64,000 nucleotides of DNA. Source: G963674685 sp964591275. GTDB lineage: Bacteria; Lernaellota; Lernaellaia; JACKCT01. A program made the translations under genes and the position numbers. Shown here one piece after another: positions 17,547 through 27,168 of this stretch. The stretch lies in assembly GCA_964591275.1 (NCBI GenBank), contig CAZQAE010000021.1, forward strand, positions 1 through 64,000, written 5' to 3'. Under the pieces are notes generated by a model. That model saw only the letters and a list, made by a program, of their open reading frames with translations. It was not told where the DNA came from and searched no databases. Position 1 is the first letter of the stretch; every line of letters starts with the position of its first letter.

Positions 17547-19079
17547 ATGCAAATTAAAGCAGAAGAAATCAGCAGTATCATAGCACGGCAAATACAGGAC
17601 TACGACAAGGCCGTTGAGGTCGCGGAAGTCGGACAGGTTCTGACCGTGGGCGATAACATCGCCCGACTGCATGGTTTGGACAAGGTGATGGCCGGAGAGC
17701 TCCTGGAGTTTCCCGAAGGTCTGATGGGCATGGCGCTCAACCTCGAAGAGGACAACGTCGGCTGCGTGCTTTTCGGAGAAGACGTCGGCGTCAAAGAGGG
17801 AATGACCGTCAAGAGAACCGGGCGCATTGTCTCCACACCTATTGGCAGGCAGATGCTTGGCCGCGTTGTCAACGGACTGGGGCAGCCCATCGACGGCAAG
17901 GGCGATTTCGACATGTCGCAAGTGGCTAACGTCGAAACGAAGGCCCCGGGCATTGTCTATCGTCAGGGCGTCAAAGAGCCGCTGCAGACCGGCATCAAGG
18001 CCATCGACTCGATGATTCCGATTGGACGTGGACAGCGCGAGCTGATTATCGGCGATCGCCAGACCGGCAAGACGGCCATCGGCATCGACACTATCATCAA
18101 TCAGAAAGACCCGCCGACGCCCGAAGAGCAGGTGTATTGTATCTACGTCGCCATCGGTCAGAAAACTTCGACCGTTGCGCGCGTCGTCGCCAAGCTGGAA
18201 GAAACCGGGGCCATGGAATTTAGCGTGGTGGTTGCCGCCAACGCTTCCGACCCGGCGCCGATGCAGTTTCTGGCGCCTTATACCGGTTGCGCCATCGGAG
18301 AGTATTTCCGGGACAACGGTATGCATGCTCTGTGTATCTTTGACGATTTGACCAAGCAGGCGGCGGCCTACAGGCAGCTTTCGCTTCTTCTGAGACGACC
18401 TCCGGGACGTGAAGCTTATCCCGGCGACGTATTCTACTTGCATTCGCGGCTCCTGGAGCGTGCGGCGAAGATGTCCGATGCCAAGGGCGGAGGGTCGATG
18501 ACCTCGCTGCCGATCATTGAGACGCAGGCCGGCGACATTTCGGCCTACATCCCCACGAACGTTATTTCCATCACCGACGGACAGATCTTCCTGGAATCGG
18601 ACTTGTTCTATTCCGGTATTCGACCTGCGGTGAACGCCGGTCTGTCGGTTTCCCGCGTCGGCGGCAATGCCCAGATCAAGGCGATGAAAAAGGTTGCGGG
18701 GCGTCTTCGCCTGGATCTGGCTCAGTATCGCGAGCTGGCAGCTTTCGCGCAGTTCGGATCAGATCTTGACAAGGCGACGCAAAATCAGCTGTCTCGCGGC
18801 GTGCGCATGACGGAGCTTCTCAAACAGGATCAGTACGCCACGCTGCCGGTCGGCAAGCAGGTCGTGATTATTTACGCTGGCGTCAACGGGTTGCTGGATG
18901 AAGTTCCCGTCGATCAGATTGTGGCTTTCGAGGCTGGATTTATGTCCTTTCTAGAGGTCGAATACGCGGACCTGCTCATGCAGATCCAAAAAGAAAAAGA
19001 ACTTTCCGAGGAAATGGAGACAAAGATCAAAGAGGCCGTCGAAAAGTTCAGTCAGAGTTTTGCGACCTCCAAGGAATAA
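17547..19079 (+). CDS. atpA: ATP synthase F1 subunit alpha
   Basis: A 510-residue alpha subunit, the non-catalytic nucleotide-binding subunit of the F1 head. The P-loop GDRQTGKTAI lies near residue 170 and the family signature PAVNAGLSVSRVGG near 365. The ATG at 17547 gives the standard N-terminus MQIKAEEISSII; an upstream in-frame start at 17517 would overlap atpH. Length is normal. Confidence 0.97.
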   Translation: MQIKAEEISSIIARQIQDYDKAVEVAEVGQVLTVGDNIARLHGLDKVMAGELLEFPEGLMGMALNLEEDNVGCVLFGEDVGVKEGMTVKRTGRIVSTPIGRQMLGRVVNGLGQPIDGKGDFDMSQVANVETKAPGIVYRQGVKEPLQTGIKAIDSMIPIGRGQRELIIGDRQTGKTAIGIDTIINQKDPPTPEEQVYCIYVAIGQKTSTVARVVAKLEETGAMEFSVVVAANASDPAPMQFLAPYTGCAIGEYFRDNGMHALCIFDDLTKQAAAYRQLSLLLRRPPGREAYPGDVFYLHSRLLERAAKMSDAKGGGSMTSLPIIETQAGDISAYIPTNVISITDGQIFLESDLFYSGIRPAVNAGLSVSRVGGNAQIKAMKKVAGRLRLDLAQYRELAAFAQFGSDLDKATQNQLSRGVRMTELLKQDQYATLPVGKQVVIIYAGVNGLLDEVPVDQIVAFEAGFMSFLEVEYADLLMQIQKEKELSEEMETKIKEAVEKFSQSFATSKE

Positions 19080-19097
19080 CGAGAAGGATTTAATACA

Positions 19098-19979
19098 ATG
19101 GCGAATCTGGCTGCGATCCGAAAAAGGATTGGAAGCACAAAAAGTACGCAGCAGATCACAAAGGCGATGAAAATGGTTGCGGGCGCTAGGCTGCGTGGTG
19201 CTGAGGATCGTCTCCGCTCCGCCCGACCCTATGCCAATATGATGGACCATGTTGTTAGCAACCTGGCCAAACATACGGATTTGAAGGGTTGGGACCTCAT
19301 CGACGGTCGTGAAGAGGTCAAGAAGGTTGAATACGTGATCATCACCTCGGACCGCGGACTTTGCGGCGGGTTCAACTCTTCAATCATTCGTTACTGCGAC
19401 AGGCTGCTCAAAGAGATTGAGGGAAAGTACGAGACGGTGACCCTCTCCTTTGTCGGTCGCAAGGCCTATGATTATTTCAAGCGGCGGACCTGGCCGATCG
19501 GAAAAACTTGGATCAATCTGCTCAAGGATTTCGATTTCCCACTGGCTTCCCGTGTGGGAGGCGAGTTGGCTGAGGCCTATGCCAATGGCGAAGTGGATGA
19601 AATTTACATCGTTTATAACGAGTATGTGAACGCCGTTACGCAAAATCTGGTGTCCAAACGCCTTGTTCCCGTGGAAGTTCCCGAAGCGCCGGGAGAAGGC
19701 GAAGAAATCGAGAATCTGTTCGACTATAAATTTGAGCCGAATAAAGAAGAAATCCTCAAAAAACTTCTCACACGTCAGGTCAATTTCCAGCTCTACCGAG
19801 CCTTTTTGGAAAGTTACGCGGCGGAGATGGGTGCGAGGATGAACGCGATGGACTCGGCAACGAAAAACGCCGGGGAAATGATCGAACGCCTGACGCTTCA
19901 ATTCAACCGGACGCGGCAGGCTGCGATTACCACGGAACTGATGGAGATTATCAGCGGCTCCGAGGCGTTGAAAGGTTAA
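19098..19979 (+). CDS. atpG: ATP synthase F1 subunit gamma
   Basis: A 293-residue central rotor shaft. Signature helices are visible at both ends: MANLAAIRKRIGSTKSTQQITKAMKMVA at the start is split here by GARLRGAEDR, and the C-terminal helix reads NAGEMIERLTLQFNRTRQAAIT. The core contains ITSDRGLCGGFNSS. The start follows GAGAAGGA. Normal length. Confidence 0.96.
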   Translation: MANLAAIRKRIGSTKSTQQITKAMKMVAGARLRGAEDRLRSARPYANMMDHVVSNLAKHTDLKGWDLIDGREEVKKVEYVIITSDRGLCGGFNSSIIRYCDRLLKEIEGKYETVTLSFVGRKAYDYFKRRTWPIGKTWINLLKDFDFPLASRVGGELAEAYANGEVDEIYIVYNEYVNAVTQNLVSKRLVPVEVPEAPGEGEEIENLFDYKFEPNKEEILKKLLTRQVNFQLYRAFLESYAAEMGARMNAMDSATKNAGEMIERLTLQFNRTRQAAITTELMEIISGSEALKG

Positions 19980-20006
19980 AATTTTAGCTCCACGAAGGAG
20001 AATTCA

Positions 20007-21416
20007 ATGAGTGAAGTTGGAAAGATATTGCAAGTCATCGGACCCGTTGTGGACGTGAAATTCGAGGGCGGAGAGCTCCCGGGTATTTATAACGCCCTGC
20101 GCGTTACCAATGCGTCCATTAACGACGAACCGGACAACTTGGTTCTGGAAGTCGCCCAGCACTTGGGAGAGGGCGTCGTCAGGACGATCTCCATGGACTC
20201 GACGGAAGGCCTTGTGCGCGGGCAGCCCGTCAAGGATATGGGTGAAATGATCACCGTGCCTGTCGGCGACGCCGTGTTGGGACGCATCATTAACGTGATC
20301 GGCGATCCGGTCGACGAAATGGGACCGGTGGAAGCCACAGACCGCTGGCCGATTCATCGTCATCCGCCCAGCTTGCAGGACCAGGATGTCGAGACGCGCA
20401 TTCTGCCGACCGGCATCAAGGTCGTCGACATGCTTTGTCCTTATTCCGTCGGCGGCAAGATCGGCCTCTTCGGCGGCGCCGGCGTTGGCAAAACCGTTCT
20501 GATTATGGAACTTATCAACAACATCGCCACGCAGCACGGCGGTTATTCCGTTTTCGGCGGCGTCGGTGAGCGTACCCGTGAGGGCAACGACCTCTGGACT
20601 GAAATGAAAGAGTCCGGCGTTATCGACAAAACAGCCCTTGTTTATGGGCAGATGAACGAACCGCCGGGCGCTCGTGCTCGCGTCGGTCTGTCGGCCCTGA
20701 CCGTTGCCGAGTACTTCCGCGACGTGCAGAAAAAAGACGTGCTCCTTTTCATCGACAATATTTTCCGATTCACGCAAGCCGGTTCCGAGGTGTCCGCTCT
20801 GTTGGGACGTATTCCCAGCGCCGTCGGTTACCAGCCGACGCTGGCTAGCGACATGGGCGAGTTGCAGGAGCGCATTACTTCCACGAAAGATGGTTCAGTG
20901 ACATCGGTGCAGGCTATTTATGTCCCCGCCGATGATCTTAGCGATCCGGCTCCGGCGACGACCTTCTCACATTTGGACGCCACGACGGTTTTGTCGCGCC
21001 AGATTGCGGAATTGGGCATTTATCCGGCGGTGGATCCTCTCGATTCCACAAGCCGAATTCTCGACCCGAACGTTCTGGGTCAGGACCATTATAATACCGC
21101 CCGTGCCGTGCAAAAGGTTCTCCAACGCTATAAAGATCTGCAGGACATCATCGCCATCCTGGGTATGGACGAATTGTCCGAAGAAGATAAGCTGACGGTC
21201 GCCCGCGCCAGGAAGATGCAAAAATTCCTGTCGCAGCCTTTCTTCGTCGCCGAGCAGTTCACTGGCATCAAGGGCAAGTTTGTGGAACTGGCCGAAACCA
21301 TCAAAGGCTTCAAGATGATCCTTTCCGGTGAGCTTGATAACTTGCCTGAGCAGGCTTTCTATCTGCGCGGCACTATCGAAGAGGTCATCGAAGAAGGCAA
21401 GAAAATAGATAGCTGA
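20007..21416 (+). CDS. atpD: ATP synthase F1 subunit beta
   Basis: A 469-residue catalytic subunit. The P-loop GGAGVGKTV is near residue 156, the catalytic Glu region GERTREGNDL near 189, and Walker B LLFIDNIFRF near 248 in front of the DELSEED-type segment, here MDELSEEDK. It synthesises ATP from ADP and phosphate driven by gamma rotation. The start follows GAAGGAG. Confidence 0.97.
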   Translation: MSEVGKILQVIGPVVDVKFEGGELPGIYNALRVTNASINDEPDNLVLEVAQHLGEGVVRTISMDSTEGLVRGQPVKDMGEMITVPVGDAVLGRIINVIGDPVDEMGPVEATDRWPIHRHPPSLQDQDVETRILPTGIKVVDMLCPYSVGGKIGLFGGAGVGKTVLIMELINNIATQHGGYSVFGGVGERTREGNDLWTEMKESGVIDKTALVYGQMNEPPGARARVGLSALTVAEYFRDVQKKDVLLFIDNIFRFTQAGSEVSALLGRIPSAVGYQPTLASDMGELQERITSTKDGSVTSVQAIYVPADDLSDPAPATTFSHLDATTVLSRQIAELGIYPAVDPLDSTSRILDPNVLGQDHYNTARAVQKVLQRYKDLQDIIAILGMDELSEEDKLTVARARKMQKFLSQPFFVAEQFTGIKGKFVELAETIKGFKMILSGELDNLPEQAFYLRGTIEEVIEEGKKIDS

Positions 21417-21459
21417 TTTTCGAGCCACGAAGGCGGCGGCGATATTCTGAGCTGGCATT

Positions 21460-21473
21460 GTAGGAGCGGCTTC
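21460..21473 (+). repeat. REP-like element fragment between atpD and atpC
   Basis: GTAGGAGCGGCTTC followed by TGAAGTTGCGATAATCG resembles the core of the widespread REP family known from Pseudomonas and Xanthomonas (GTAGGAGCGGCTT...GCCGCGA). It occupies the 82-bp gap between atpD and atpC. A single diverged copy is weak evidence. Confidence 0.35.
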
Positions 21474-21498
21474 TGAAGTTGCGATAATCGGAGTAGTC

Positions 21499-21903
21499 AT
21501 GGCGGAAAAAATTCAACTGAAATTGGTGACGCCCTTGCGGGAAGTCCATGCCGGTGAAGCGGATATGGTTCTTCTCCCGGCTTTTGCGGGCGAAATGGGT
21601 ATATTGCCCGGCCACGAACTTTATATGACCCTGCTTAATACGGGATTCCTGGTTGCCGAGGACGGTAGCGAAAAGCGCTATTTCTTCGTCAGTGAAGGTT
21701 ATGCCGAAATCAAGGACGATGTTGTGCGCGTGCTGGCCGAAGTCTGCGAACCAGCGGACGGAATTGATCTCGAACGCGCAATAGAAGCGCAAAAACGCGC
21801 CGAAGAGCATCTTTCCGGATCGGATATGACAGCGGACACCGTGCGCGCGCAAGCGGCCCTCATGCGCTCTTTGATGCGGCAGGAGATCGTCGGGTTGCGT
21901 TGA
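21499..21903 (+). CDS. atpC: ATP synthase F1 subunit epsilon
   Basis: A 134-residue epsilon subunit. The N-terminal beta-sandwich (MAEKIQLKLVTPLREVHAGEAD, broken at GEMGILPGHE) is followed by a helical C-terminal pair (LERAIEAQKRAEEHLSG) that can inhibit ATP hydrolysis. It is the last gene of the operon. The proton-channel genes a and c are absent here and must lie elsewhere on the chromosome. Confidence 0.93.
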   Translation: MAEKIQLKLVTPLREVHAGEADMVLLPAFAGEMGILPGHELYMTLLNTGFLVAEDGSEKRYFFVSEGYAEIKDDVVRVLAEVCEPADGIDLERAIEAQKRAEEHLSGSDMTADTVRAQAALMRSLMRQEIVGLR

Positions 21904-21925
21904 AAACATTTGTCGATTCAATGAA

Positions 21926-21955
21926 GGGACGAGCAAATTGCTCGCCCCTTTTTTA
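21926..21955 (+). terminator. Rho-independent terminator of the atp operon
   Basis: GGGACGAGCAA at 21926-21936 pairs with TTGCTCGCCCC at 21938-21948, with one A-C mismatch, followed by a T6 run. It lies 22 bases after the atpC stop. Confidence 0.9.
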
Positions 21956-22149
21956 TTGGTCTCAAACGGAAAATCCTCCCTCTTCCCAGGTTTTGATGCC
22001 AAAGCGTCGTCCTTTTCATCTCAGTTAAGCGCTTCTGGGGCAGCCGATATCGGCGGCGGGCGCACGCCATTATTGTTTTTCGCCAATTTTCTGTTAACAT
22101 TGGTTCATGTAATGATTTTGAACCCCTGCACAATTTTAAGGATTGACCC

Positions 22150-22626
22150 ATGGGCAGCGATTCTAGAGACAGACAGAGCTTCAGCGTCCGCTCCGCCAAG
22201 CCGAGGCCCAAAGGTGATTTGAATGTTACAGAGGCTGTCAACAAGCTGAAGGACGAATTGAAATCCGGGCAAACCGGATTCGATTACCGGACCGCGTCAC
22301 TCAAGATTCACGGCCCGGTCTGCGCGCACTGCGGCAGGGAATTTTCCGGGAAAAACCTGCGCTTGCTGACCGTCCATCACAAGGACGGCGACCACACTAA
22401 CAACCGGCGCGACGGCTCAAATTGGGAGAACCTTTGCGTCTACTGTCACGATAACGAGCATTCGCGTGGGCTTCACGCGGATTACATCAGTTCCGCAAGG
22501 GATAAAGACGCAGCGGCCCCCGGAAAACAAAGCCAAAGAGAATCGGCTTCGGAACCTGACTCTGCTTCCGGCGAAGGAAAAAGTACGCTGGCGGAACTAC
22601 TCCAGAAAGCGATGGGAAAAAAGTGA
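22150..22626 (+). CDS. YajD-type HNH nuclease family protein
   Basis: A 158-residue protein. The HNH core has two zinc-binding Cys pairs (VCAHCGREF near 58 and LCVYCHDNEHS near 98) and the ββα-metal motif LTVHHKDGDHTNN between them, closely like Escherichia coli YajD. The catalytic His pair is present, so DNA nicking is plausible, although YajD's role is not established. N- and C-terminal tails are charged and probably disordered. AAGGA lies 8 bases before the ATG. It is a single gene between the atp terminator and the flippase. Confidence 0.85.
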   Translation: MGSDSRDRQSFSVRSAKPRPKGDLNVTEAVNKLKDELKSGQTGFDYRTASLKIHGPVCAHCGREFSGKNLRLLTVHHKDGDHTNNRRDGSNWENLCVYCHDNEHSRGLHADYISSARDKDAAAPGKQSQRESASEPDSASGEGKSTLAELLQKAMGKK

Positions 22627-22840
22627 GTTTCCCTTCGCCAAAATTCATCCGTTAATGAAATCACCCTGCTTGCGGGTCCAGCCAAATCGCCCCACGTTGT
22701 CGGCATGAAAGCGCACAACCCTTATGTTTGCCGTTGACTGAGAATATGTTTCGGCTTCCCAAACCCCAAAATCCAGCTCAAACACTTGGAATTTCAAGTA
22801 TCTTTCGCTAGGCTCGATTGTCGCTGCCGGAGATCATTTT

Positions 22841-24286
22841 ATGTCATCAGTGCAAAGAATTTTTAAAAACTCCGCCGTTCTAGCGGGCGGGCGGATTCTG
22901 ACTAAGGCCGGGTCGCTGATTTTTCTCGGTTTCGTCACTCGCGCACTGGGCGAAGAGGGCTTCGGCAGGTTTTCCAGCGCCATGGCCCTTGTCGGTTTTG
23001 TCGCTGTTTTGCCCAACTACGTTGCGCGACCATTCATTATTCGGTACGCGGCCAGAGAGCGGGAAAAATCCGGCGACTTCATTTCCGGGGTCTTAACGAC
23101 AAATTTTTTCTTGTCGATAATGCTTTTTGCGTCCTTTTTCGCCGTCGTTCCTTTTCTCGGCTACGCCGCGGACGCGCAAACCGCAGCCTACATCCTCGCC
23201 TTCAGCCTCCTGTTTTCCTCCATGACCAACAGCTATCACGCGCTATTTTACGGTCGCGAGCGCATGGAATATTCGACGATGACTGACGTATTCAACACGC
23301 TGTTGACTATTGCTTTCGGCGTCATGATCCTGGTTTTTTCCGGAGGCGTCGTCGAGTTGACCGGCGCGTATTTGCTGGCTCGCGTTGCAACCTTCTTCTA
23401 CGCAATGCGCCTGGGGCGTCGTCTTTGCGTCGACAAGAGCTTTCGTATGCCCAGCGCCGCGCTCATGCGCTCTATGTTCACGGGCGCGTGGCCGTTTTTT
23501 ATTACGCAGCTCTTTATCGTTTTCTACAACCGCGCTGACATCGTGATGCTCTCCTTCATGGATTCCGTTGTCGAAAAGGAAATCGCCGTGGGGCGTTACA
23601 ACACGGCCTACAAGCTTATGGAGGCTCTCGGACTGGTGACGAGCGCTTTTGTCATGTCAGTTTATCCGGTATTGGCGCGCAAGTTCATGAAGGGCGTGGG
23701 CGGCGTGCTGACGACTTTCAGAAAATCCCTTCGCGTCCTGGTGGCGGTGACCATGCCGGTGGCGGTGGGCACAACCATTTTGGCCGAGCAGATCATGGGA
23801 AACTTTTTCGGAAAACCCTTCGCCGTCGCAGGGGCCGCGCTGCAGATCCTCATCTGGGGCCAGGTCATGGACAGCATCAACCCGCTCAATGCCGCCACCA
23901 TGCGCGCCCTGGACCGGGAAAAGGATCTGGCGCGGATAACAGGCGTGTGCGCCGTTTTCAACGTCGCGCTCAATATAATTCTCATCCCTCGCTACAGCTA
24001 TATGGGCGCCGCGGTGGCCACGTTGCTGAGCTTTTTGCTGGTTTATGCCTGGAGTTATTTCATCTTGCGAAAAGCTCTTGGAAAACTCGCTGTCTTCGGC
24101 ATTATCGCCAGAGCGGCGCTCGCGGCGATTATTATGGGCGTTGCGGTTTGGTGGACCGCGCAATACGGATTGCTCGTGGCCATTCCGACAGGCATCATCG
24201 TTTACATACTCGCGGCTTTCGGCTGCGGTGTTGTCGGCAAAGAAGATGTTCAGTTGTTTGCCAGGTTGATCCAAAAAAAGGGATGA
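22841..24286 (+). CDS. Polysaccharide/lipid-linked oligosaccharide flippase (MATE/MVF superfamily)
   Basis: A 481-residue integral membrane protein with about 14 hydrophobic helices. It has an N-terminal pattern (FKNSAVLAGGRILTKAGSLIFLGF) and central RADIVMLSFM typical of Wzx/RfbX-type flippases that move undecaprenyl-linked sugars across the inner membrane. No glycosyltransferases adjoin it, so the substrate is unknown. It may serve the glycan genes at 43.9-49.8 kb, which is inference only. Confidence 0.85.
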   Translation: MSSVQRIFKNSAVLAGGRILTKAGSLIFLGFVTRALGEEGFGRFSSAMALVGFVAVLPNYVARPFIIRYAAREREKSGDFISGVLTTNFFLSIMLFASFFAVVPFLGYAADAQTAAYILAFSLLFSSMTNSYHALFYGRERMEYSTMTDVFNTLLTIAFGVMILVFSGGVVELTGAYLLARVATFFYAMRLGRRLCVDKSFRMPSAALMRSMFTGAWPFFITQLFIVFYNRADIVMLSFMDSVVEKEIAVGRYNTAYKLMEALGLVTSAFVMSVYPVLARKFMKGVGGVLTTFRKSLRVLVAVTMPVAVGTTILAEQIMGNFFGKPFAVAGAALQILIWGQVMDSINPLNAATMRALDREKDLARITGVCAVFNVALNIILIPRYSYMGAAVATLLSFLLVYAWSYFILRKALGKLAVFGIIARAALAAIIMGVAVWWTAQYGLLVAIPTGIIVYILAAFGCGVVGKEDVQLFARLIQKKG

Positions 24287-24294
24287 AGGTTGAA

Positions 24295-24329
24295 GGAATG
24301 CGGAATTTCGAACGCGGAATGCGGAATAC
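24295..24329. repeat. Degenerate heptanucleotide tandem array (GGAATGC-like)
   Basis: Five 7-bp units lie directly after the flippase stop: GGAATGC, GGAATTT, then related units. They share the unit with the array at 9772-9806, 14.5 kb away. Confidence 0.65.
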
Positions 24330-24387
24330 TTGCATTTTCATTGTCTATTGAGAGGGATTCCGGTAAATTGCTTGCGGTTAATAACCA

Positions 24388-25170
24388 ATGACTTTTAACT
24401 CAAAAACCTGCTCGATCCTGATCATCGCCTTGACGCTATGCGTGGTCTCTTCCGCCCCATCGCAAGAAATCAAGGCGGACGAAGCGCCGGATATGGCGTT
24501 TATTCCCGCAGGACCTTTCATTATGGGGCACGGCAAGAAGCCGCCGCTTGGTCCAAAGCGCAAAGTTATCTTGCGTGCCTTTTATATCGACCGCACGGAA
24601 GTCACGGTGGCCGCCTATCGCCAGTGCGCCGACGCCGATGCGTGCATGCTCAACGCCGAAGTTGACAATCCAAATTTCAATAAGCCCGATTATCCCGTCA
24701 CCCTTGTCTCCTGGAAGGACGCGCGGGCTTACTGCTCATTTGTCGGCAAGCGCCTGCCGACGGAGGCCGAGTGGGAACGGGCGGCCAGAGGCCAAAAAGG
24801 AAGATTATATCCTTGGACTAATGGTCATCCCGGCGTCAGAGCCAATTTTGCATCGGGTATTTCCCATAGAGAGCATCGATTCGTTCAGCCCGTCGCCAGC
24901 TTTTCCAGGGGCGCCACCCCCGAAGGCGTATATGACATGGCGGGAAACGTCGCCGAGTGGACCGAGGATGTTTTCATCGAAAACTACCATCTTTTCACTC
25001 AGGCGAGCGATCCCAAAGGACCGGACAAAGGAATGATGCGCACTGTGCGCGGGGGAGATTTCCGCGCGGACGCCGAGCAGATAAAATCCTTTGAGCGCGA
25101 CGGCAACCGGACCGAAGCTTCTCGCGGTTACCGTCTTGGGTTCCGCTGCGCGAAGGATGCTGTTCAATGA
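24388..25170 (+). CDS. Secreted SUMF1/FGE-fold protein
   Basis: A 260-residue exported protein: signal peptide (about 1-25), then a formylglycine-generating-enzyme-like fold (MAFIPAGPFIMG, IDRTEVTVAAYRQC, PTEAEWERAARG, YDMAGNVAEWTED, RGGDFR, YRLGFRCA). The active FGE cysteine pair expected shortly before GFRC is absent; that region reads KSFERDGNRTE. It is therefore probably a non-catalytic C-type-lectin-like or substrate-binding relative, as for most bacterial SUMF1 lipoproteins. It overlaps the next, paralogous gene by ATGA. Confidence 0.85.
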   Translation: MTFNSKTCSILIIALTLCVVSSAPSQEIKADEAPDMAFIPAGPFIMGHGKKPPLGPKRKVILRAFYIDRTEVTVAAYRQCADADACMLNAEVDNPNFNKPDYPVTLVSWKDARAYCSFVGKRLPTEAEWERAARGQKGRLYPWTNGHPGVRANFASGISHREHRFVQPVASFSRGATPEGVYDMAGNVAEWTEDVFIENYHLFTQASDPKGPDKGMMRTVRGGDFRADAEQIKSFERDGNRTEASRGYRLGFRCAKDAVQ

Positions 25171-25907
25171 TGCGTGATGTCCATAAATTTTTCGCTATGC
25201 TCCTTGTTGCAGCTTTTTCCCTTATGTCGATGGTATCCTGTCAACACGAAGCGAAGGCGACCCGGGTGCTCGATATTCCCGGTGGTCGATTTCAGGTCGG
25301 TGGCCTCCCCGATGAAAAAGGGCTTCATCCCGTGCGTGAAATGGAGCTGAAAAGTTTTTTTATTGAGATGACGGAAGTGACTAACGCGCAGTACAGACGA
25401 TGCGTGAAGGCGAAAAAATGCGTTGACCGCGGCGATAATCTTCCTACGGTGTTTGGCGATCCGCAGCAGCCGGTCGTCATGGTCACGCAACAAGACGCCG
25501 CGGACTATTGCGCCTGGGTCGGAAGGCGTCTGCCCACGCAATGGGAATGGGAACGCGCGGCGAGAGGGCCCGAGGGATTCACTTTTCCTTATGGAAACGA
25601 ATTTAGCGCCGACGGCGCCAACACGGCGTACGCCCCATTAACAAAAACAAATAGGGGTGTTTTTCGCTTCACGGCTCCGGTCGGCGCCTTTGAAAAAGAT
25701 CGCTCCGGCTTCGGCGTGCTTGATATGGGCGGCAACGTGGCGGAGTGGACCTCCAGCGCCATCGGCGGCGGCGAAGTGGTCGTCCGAGGCGGCCACTGGT
25801 ATGCGGAGCGCGGGCAGAGCGTCGCCTATTATCGCGAGTTCGTTTTGACCGGCAATCTGATGAGCCATACCATCGGCTTTCGCTGCGCAAAGTCGGAAAT
25901 TCCTTAA
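25167..25907 (+). CDS. SUMF1/FGE-fold lipoprotein, paralogue of the preceding gene
   Basis: A 246-residue predicted lipoprotein. The signal peptide ends in MVSC (lipobox), followed by an FGE-like fold (LDIPGGRFQVGG, EMTEVTNAQYRRC, PTQWEWERAARG, LDMGGNVAEWTS, IGFRCA). The catalytic Cys pair is again missing. It is translationally coupled to the first copy, indicating a tandem duplication with shared function, probably in the periplasm or at the outer membrane. Confidence 0.85.
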   Translation: MMRDVHKFFAMLLVAAFSLMSMVSCQHEAKATRVLDIPGGRFQVGGLPDEKGLHPVREMELKSFFIEMTEVTNAQYRRCVKAKKCVDRGDNLPTVFGDPQQPVVMVTQQDAADYCAWVGRRLPTQWEWERAARGPEGFTFPYGNEFSADGANTAYAPLTKTNRGVFRFTAPVGAFEKDRSGFGVLDMGGNVAEWTSSAIGGGEVVVRGGHWYAERGQSVAYYREFVLTGNLMSHTIGFRCAKSEIP

Positions 25908-26022
25908 AACTCATTTTCGAGACTTGCATTTCGGATGCTTCTTTCGCCTGGCTGCTCGACATCAAAAACGTAGCGGTGGCCAGTAAGCGTTCAGACATCG
26001 CCATCCGGGATGAGGGTATGGT

Positions 26023-27168
26023 ATGCATGGGTGCGAGGGTTCAAAAGTGGTATGGAACGTAATCAGTAATCTGAGGTCTTCTTCGACGGCCCGAGCTAAA
26101 ACCTATCTTCTGCTCATGGGAGTAGCTTTGGCTCTGGGTTTTTCTTTTGTCTTCGCGATAGTTTACAAAATGCAACCTTTGTCTCCTGATGCGTTGTCAC
26201 GCGCTTACTCGCCGCTTACAAAAAGAGCTGACTCATCGATTAATACGATCTTGGCTCCTCCGGGCAGCATTGCTTTTGTCAAACACGAGTTGAAAAACTG
26301 CACAAATACCGACGATTACTTTCTTTTTACAAAAAAAACGAAAAACTACCTGACTCCAATCAGCGATGAATATTTAGCAGCCACAATTTCCGCTATGAAG
26401 GACGAATATGACTATTCGCTTCACTCCGCAGATCAACTTGTAAGGGAAATTAAAAGCCGATTGAATCTTTCCTTTCTCTTGGAGGATATCGATAGCCGAT
26501 TGTTGGAAGTACAGATAGTGGATGAAAAAAAACACTTCGACTATTTTCGTCAAGATTTGGTATTTCGGGATCCTTATGTCGGCACATTTGAAGCCATACT
26601 TCTTGGGCCAATCCGTGATGGTTCACATCCGGCCATTGTTGCCGTTCACGGACATTCAAGCAGCGCCCAGAACTATGTTTGGGATTTTAAAGTTTCGGAA
26701 CTATCGAAGAGGGGCTACATCGTAATTATTCCATCTCTGCGCGGAATTTGTGGCGACGAAAATGAAGACAAATTGGTTCGACACCTATTGAAGAGCGGTT
26801 TTTCATCTATTGGAATAGTTGTGTATGAAACGATCCTTATGGAGAAATATTTGAGGTCGTTGGCAATTGTCGATGACCGGAATATTGGCTTGATTGGACA
26901 TTCCGGCGGGTCAGCGGCGAACAATATTACTATTCACATTGACGGGAAGTTTAAAGCGTATGTTGCAGATCATTTTTCAAAATACCAAGGCGTACGTCCT
27001 TTTGGAGATAAGTTGATATTGCTCGAATCTTTCGTCCCCGCATTGTGGGAATTGGCCGAGGACGTCAATAGTTTTCGGTTTTGTCCAGTGCCGGTTTTGA
27101 AAACTTCCTACGCATATTCAGAGGAATTTGGCGCCATATATGACTTCTTTGATAAGCATCTGAAGTAG
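26023..27168 (+). CDS. Membrane-anchored alpha/beta hydrolase
   Basis: A 381-residue protein. One N-terminal membrane helix (about 28-48) precedes an alpha/beta-hydrolase domain with the oxyanion region IVAVHGHSSSAQN near 205 and the nucleophile elbow GLIGHSGGSAANN near 290; a plausible Asp/His pair follows. It belongs to the dienelactone-hydrolase/acetyl-esterase-like group, substrate unknown. The start is uncertain: ATG 26023 has GAGG 8 bases upstream, and a later GTG is possible. Base composition is visibly more AT-rich than its neighbours, which suggests horizontal acquisition. Confidence 0.7.
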   Translation: MHGCEGSKVVWNVISNLRSSSTARAKTYLLLMGVALALGFSFVFAIVYKMQPLSPDALSRAYSPLTKRADSSINTILAPPGSIAFVKHELKNCTNTDDYFLFTKKTKNYLTPISDEYLAATISAMKDEYDYSLHSADQLVREIKSRLNLSFLLEDIDSRLLEVQIVDEKKHFDYFRQDLVFRDPYVGTFEAILLGPIRDGSHPAIVAVHGHSSSAQNYVWDFKVSELSKRGYIVIIPSLRGICGDENEDKLVRHLLKSGFSSIGIVVYETILMEKYLRSLAIVDDRNIGLIGHSGGSAANNITIHIDGKFKAYVADHFSKYQGVRPFGDKLILLESFVPALWELAEDVNSFRFCPVPVLKTSYAYSEEFGAIYDFFDKHLK

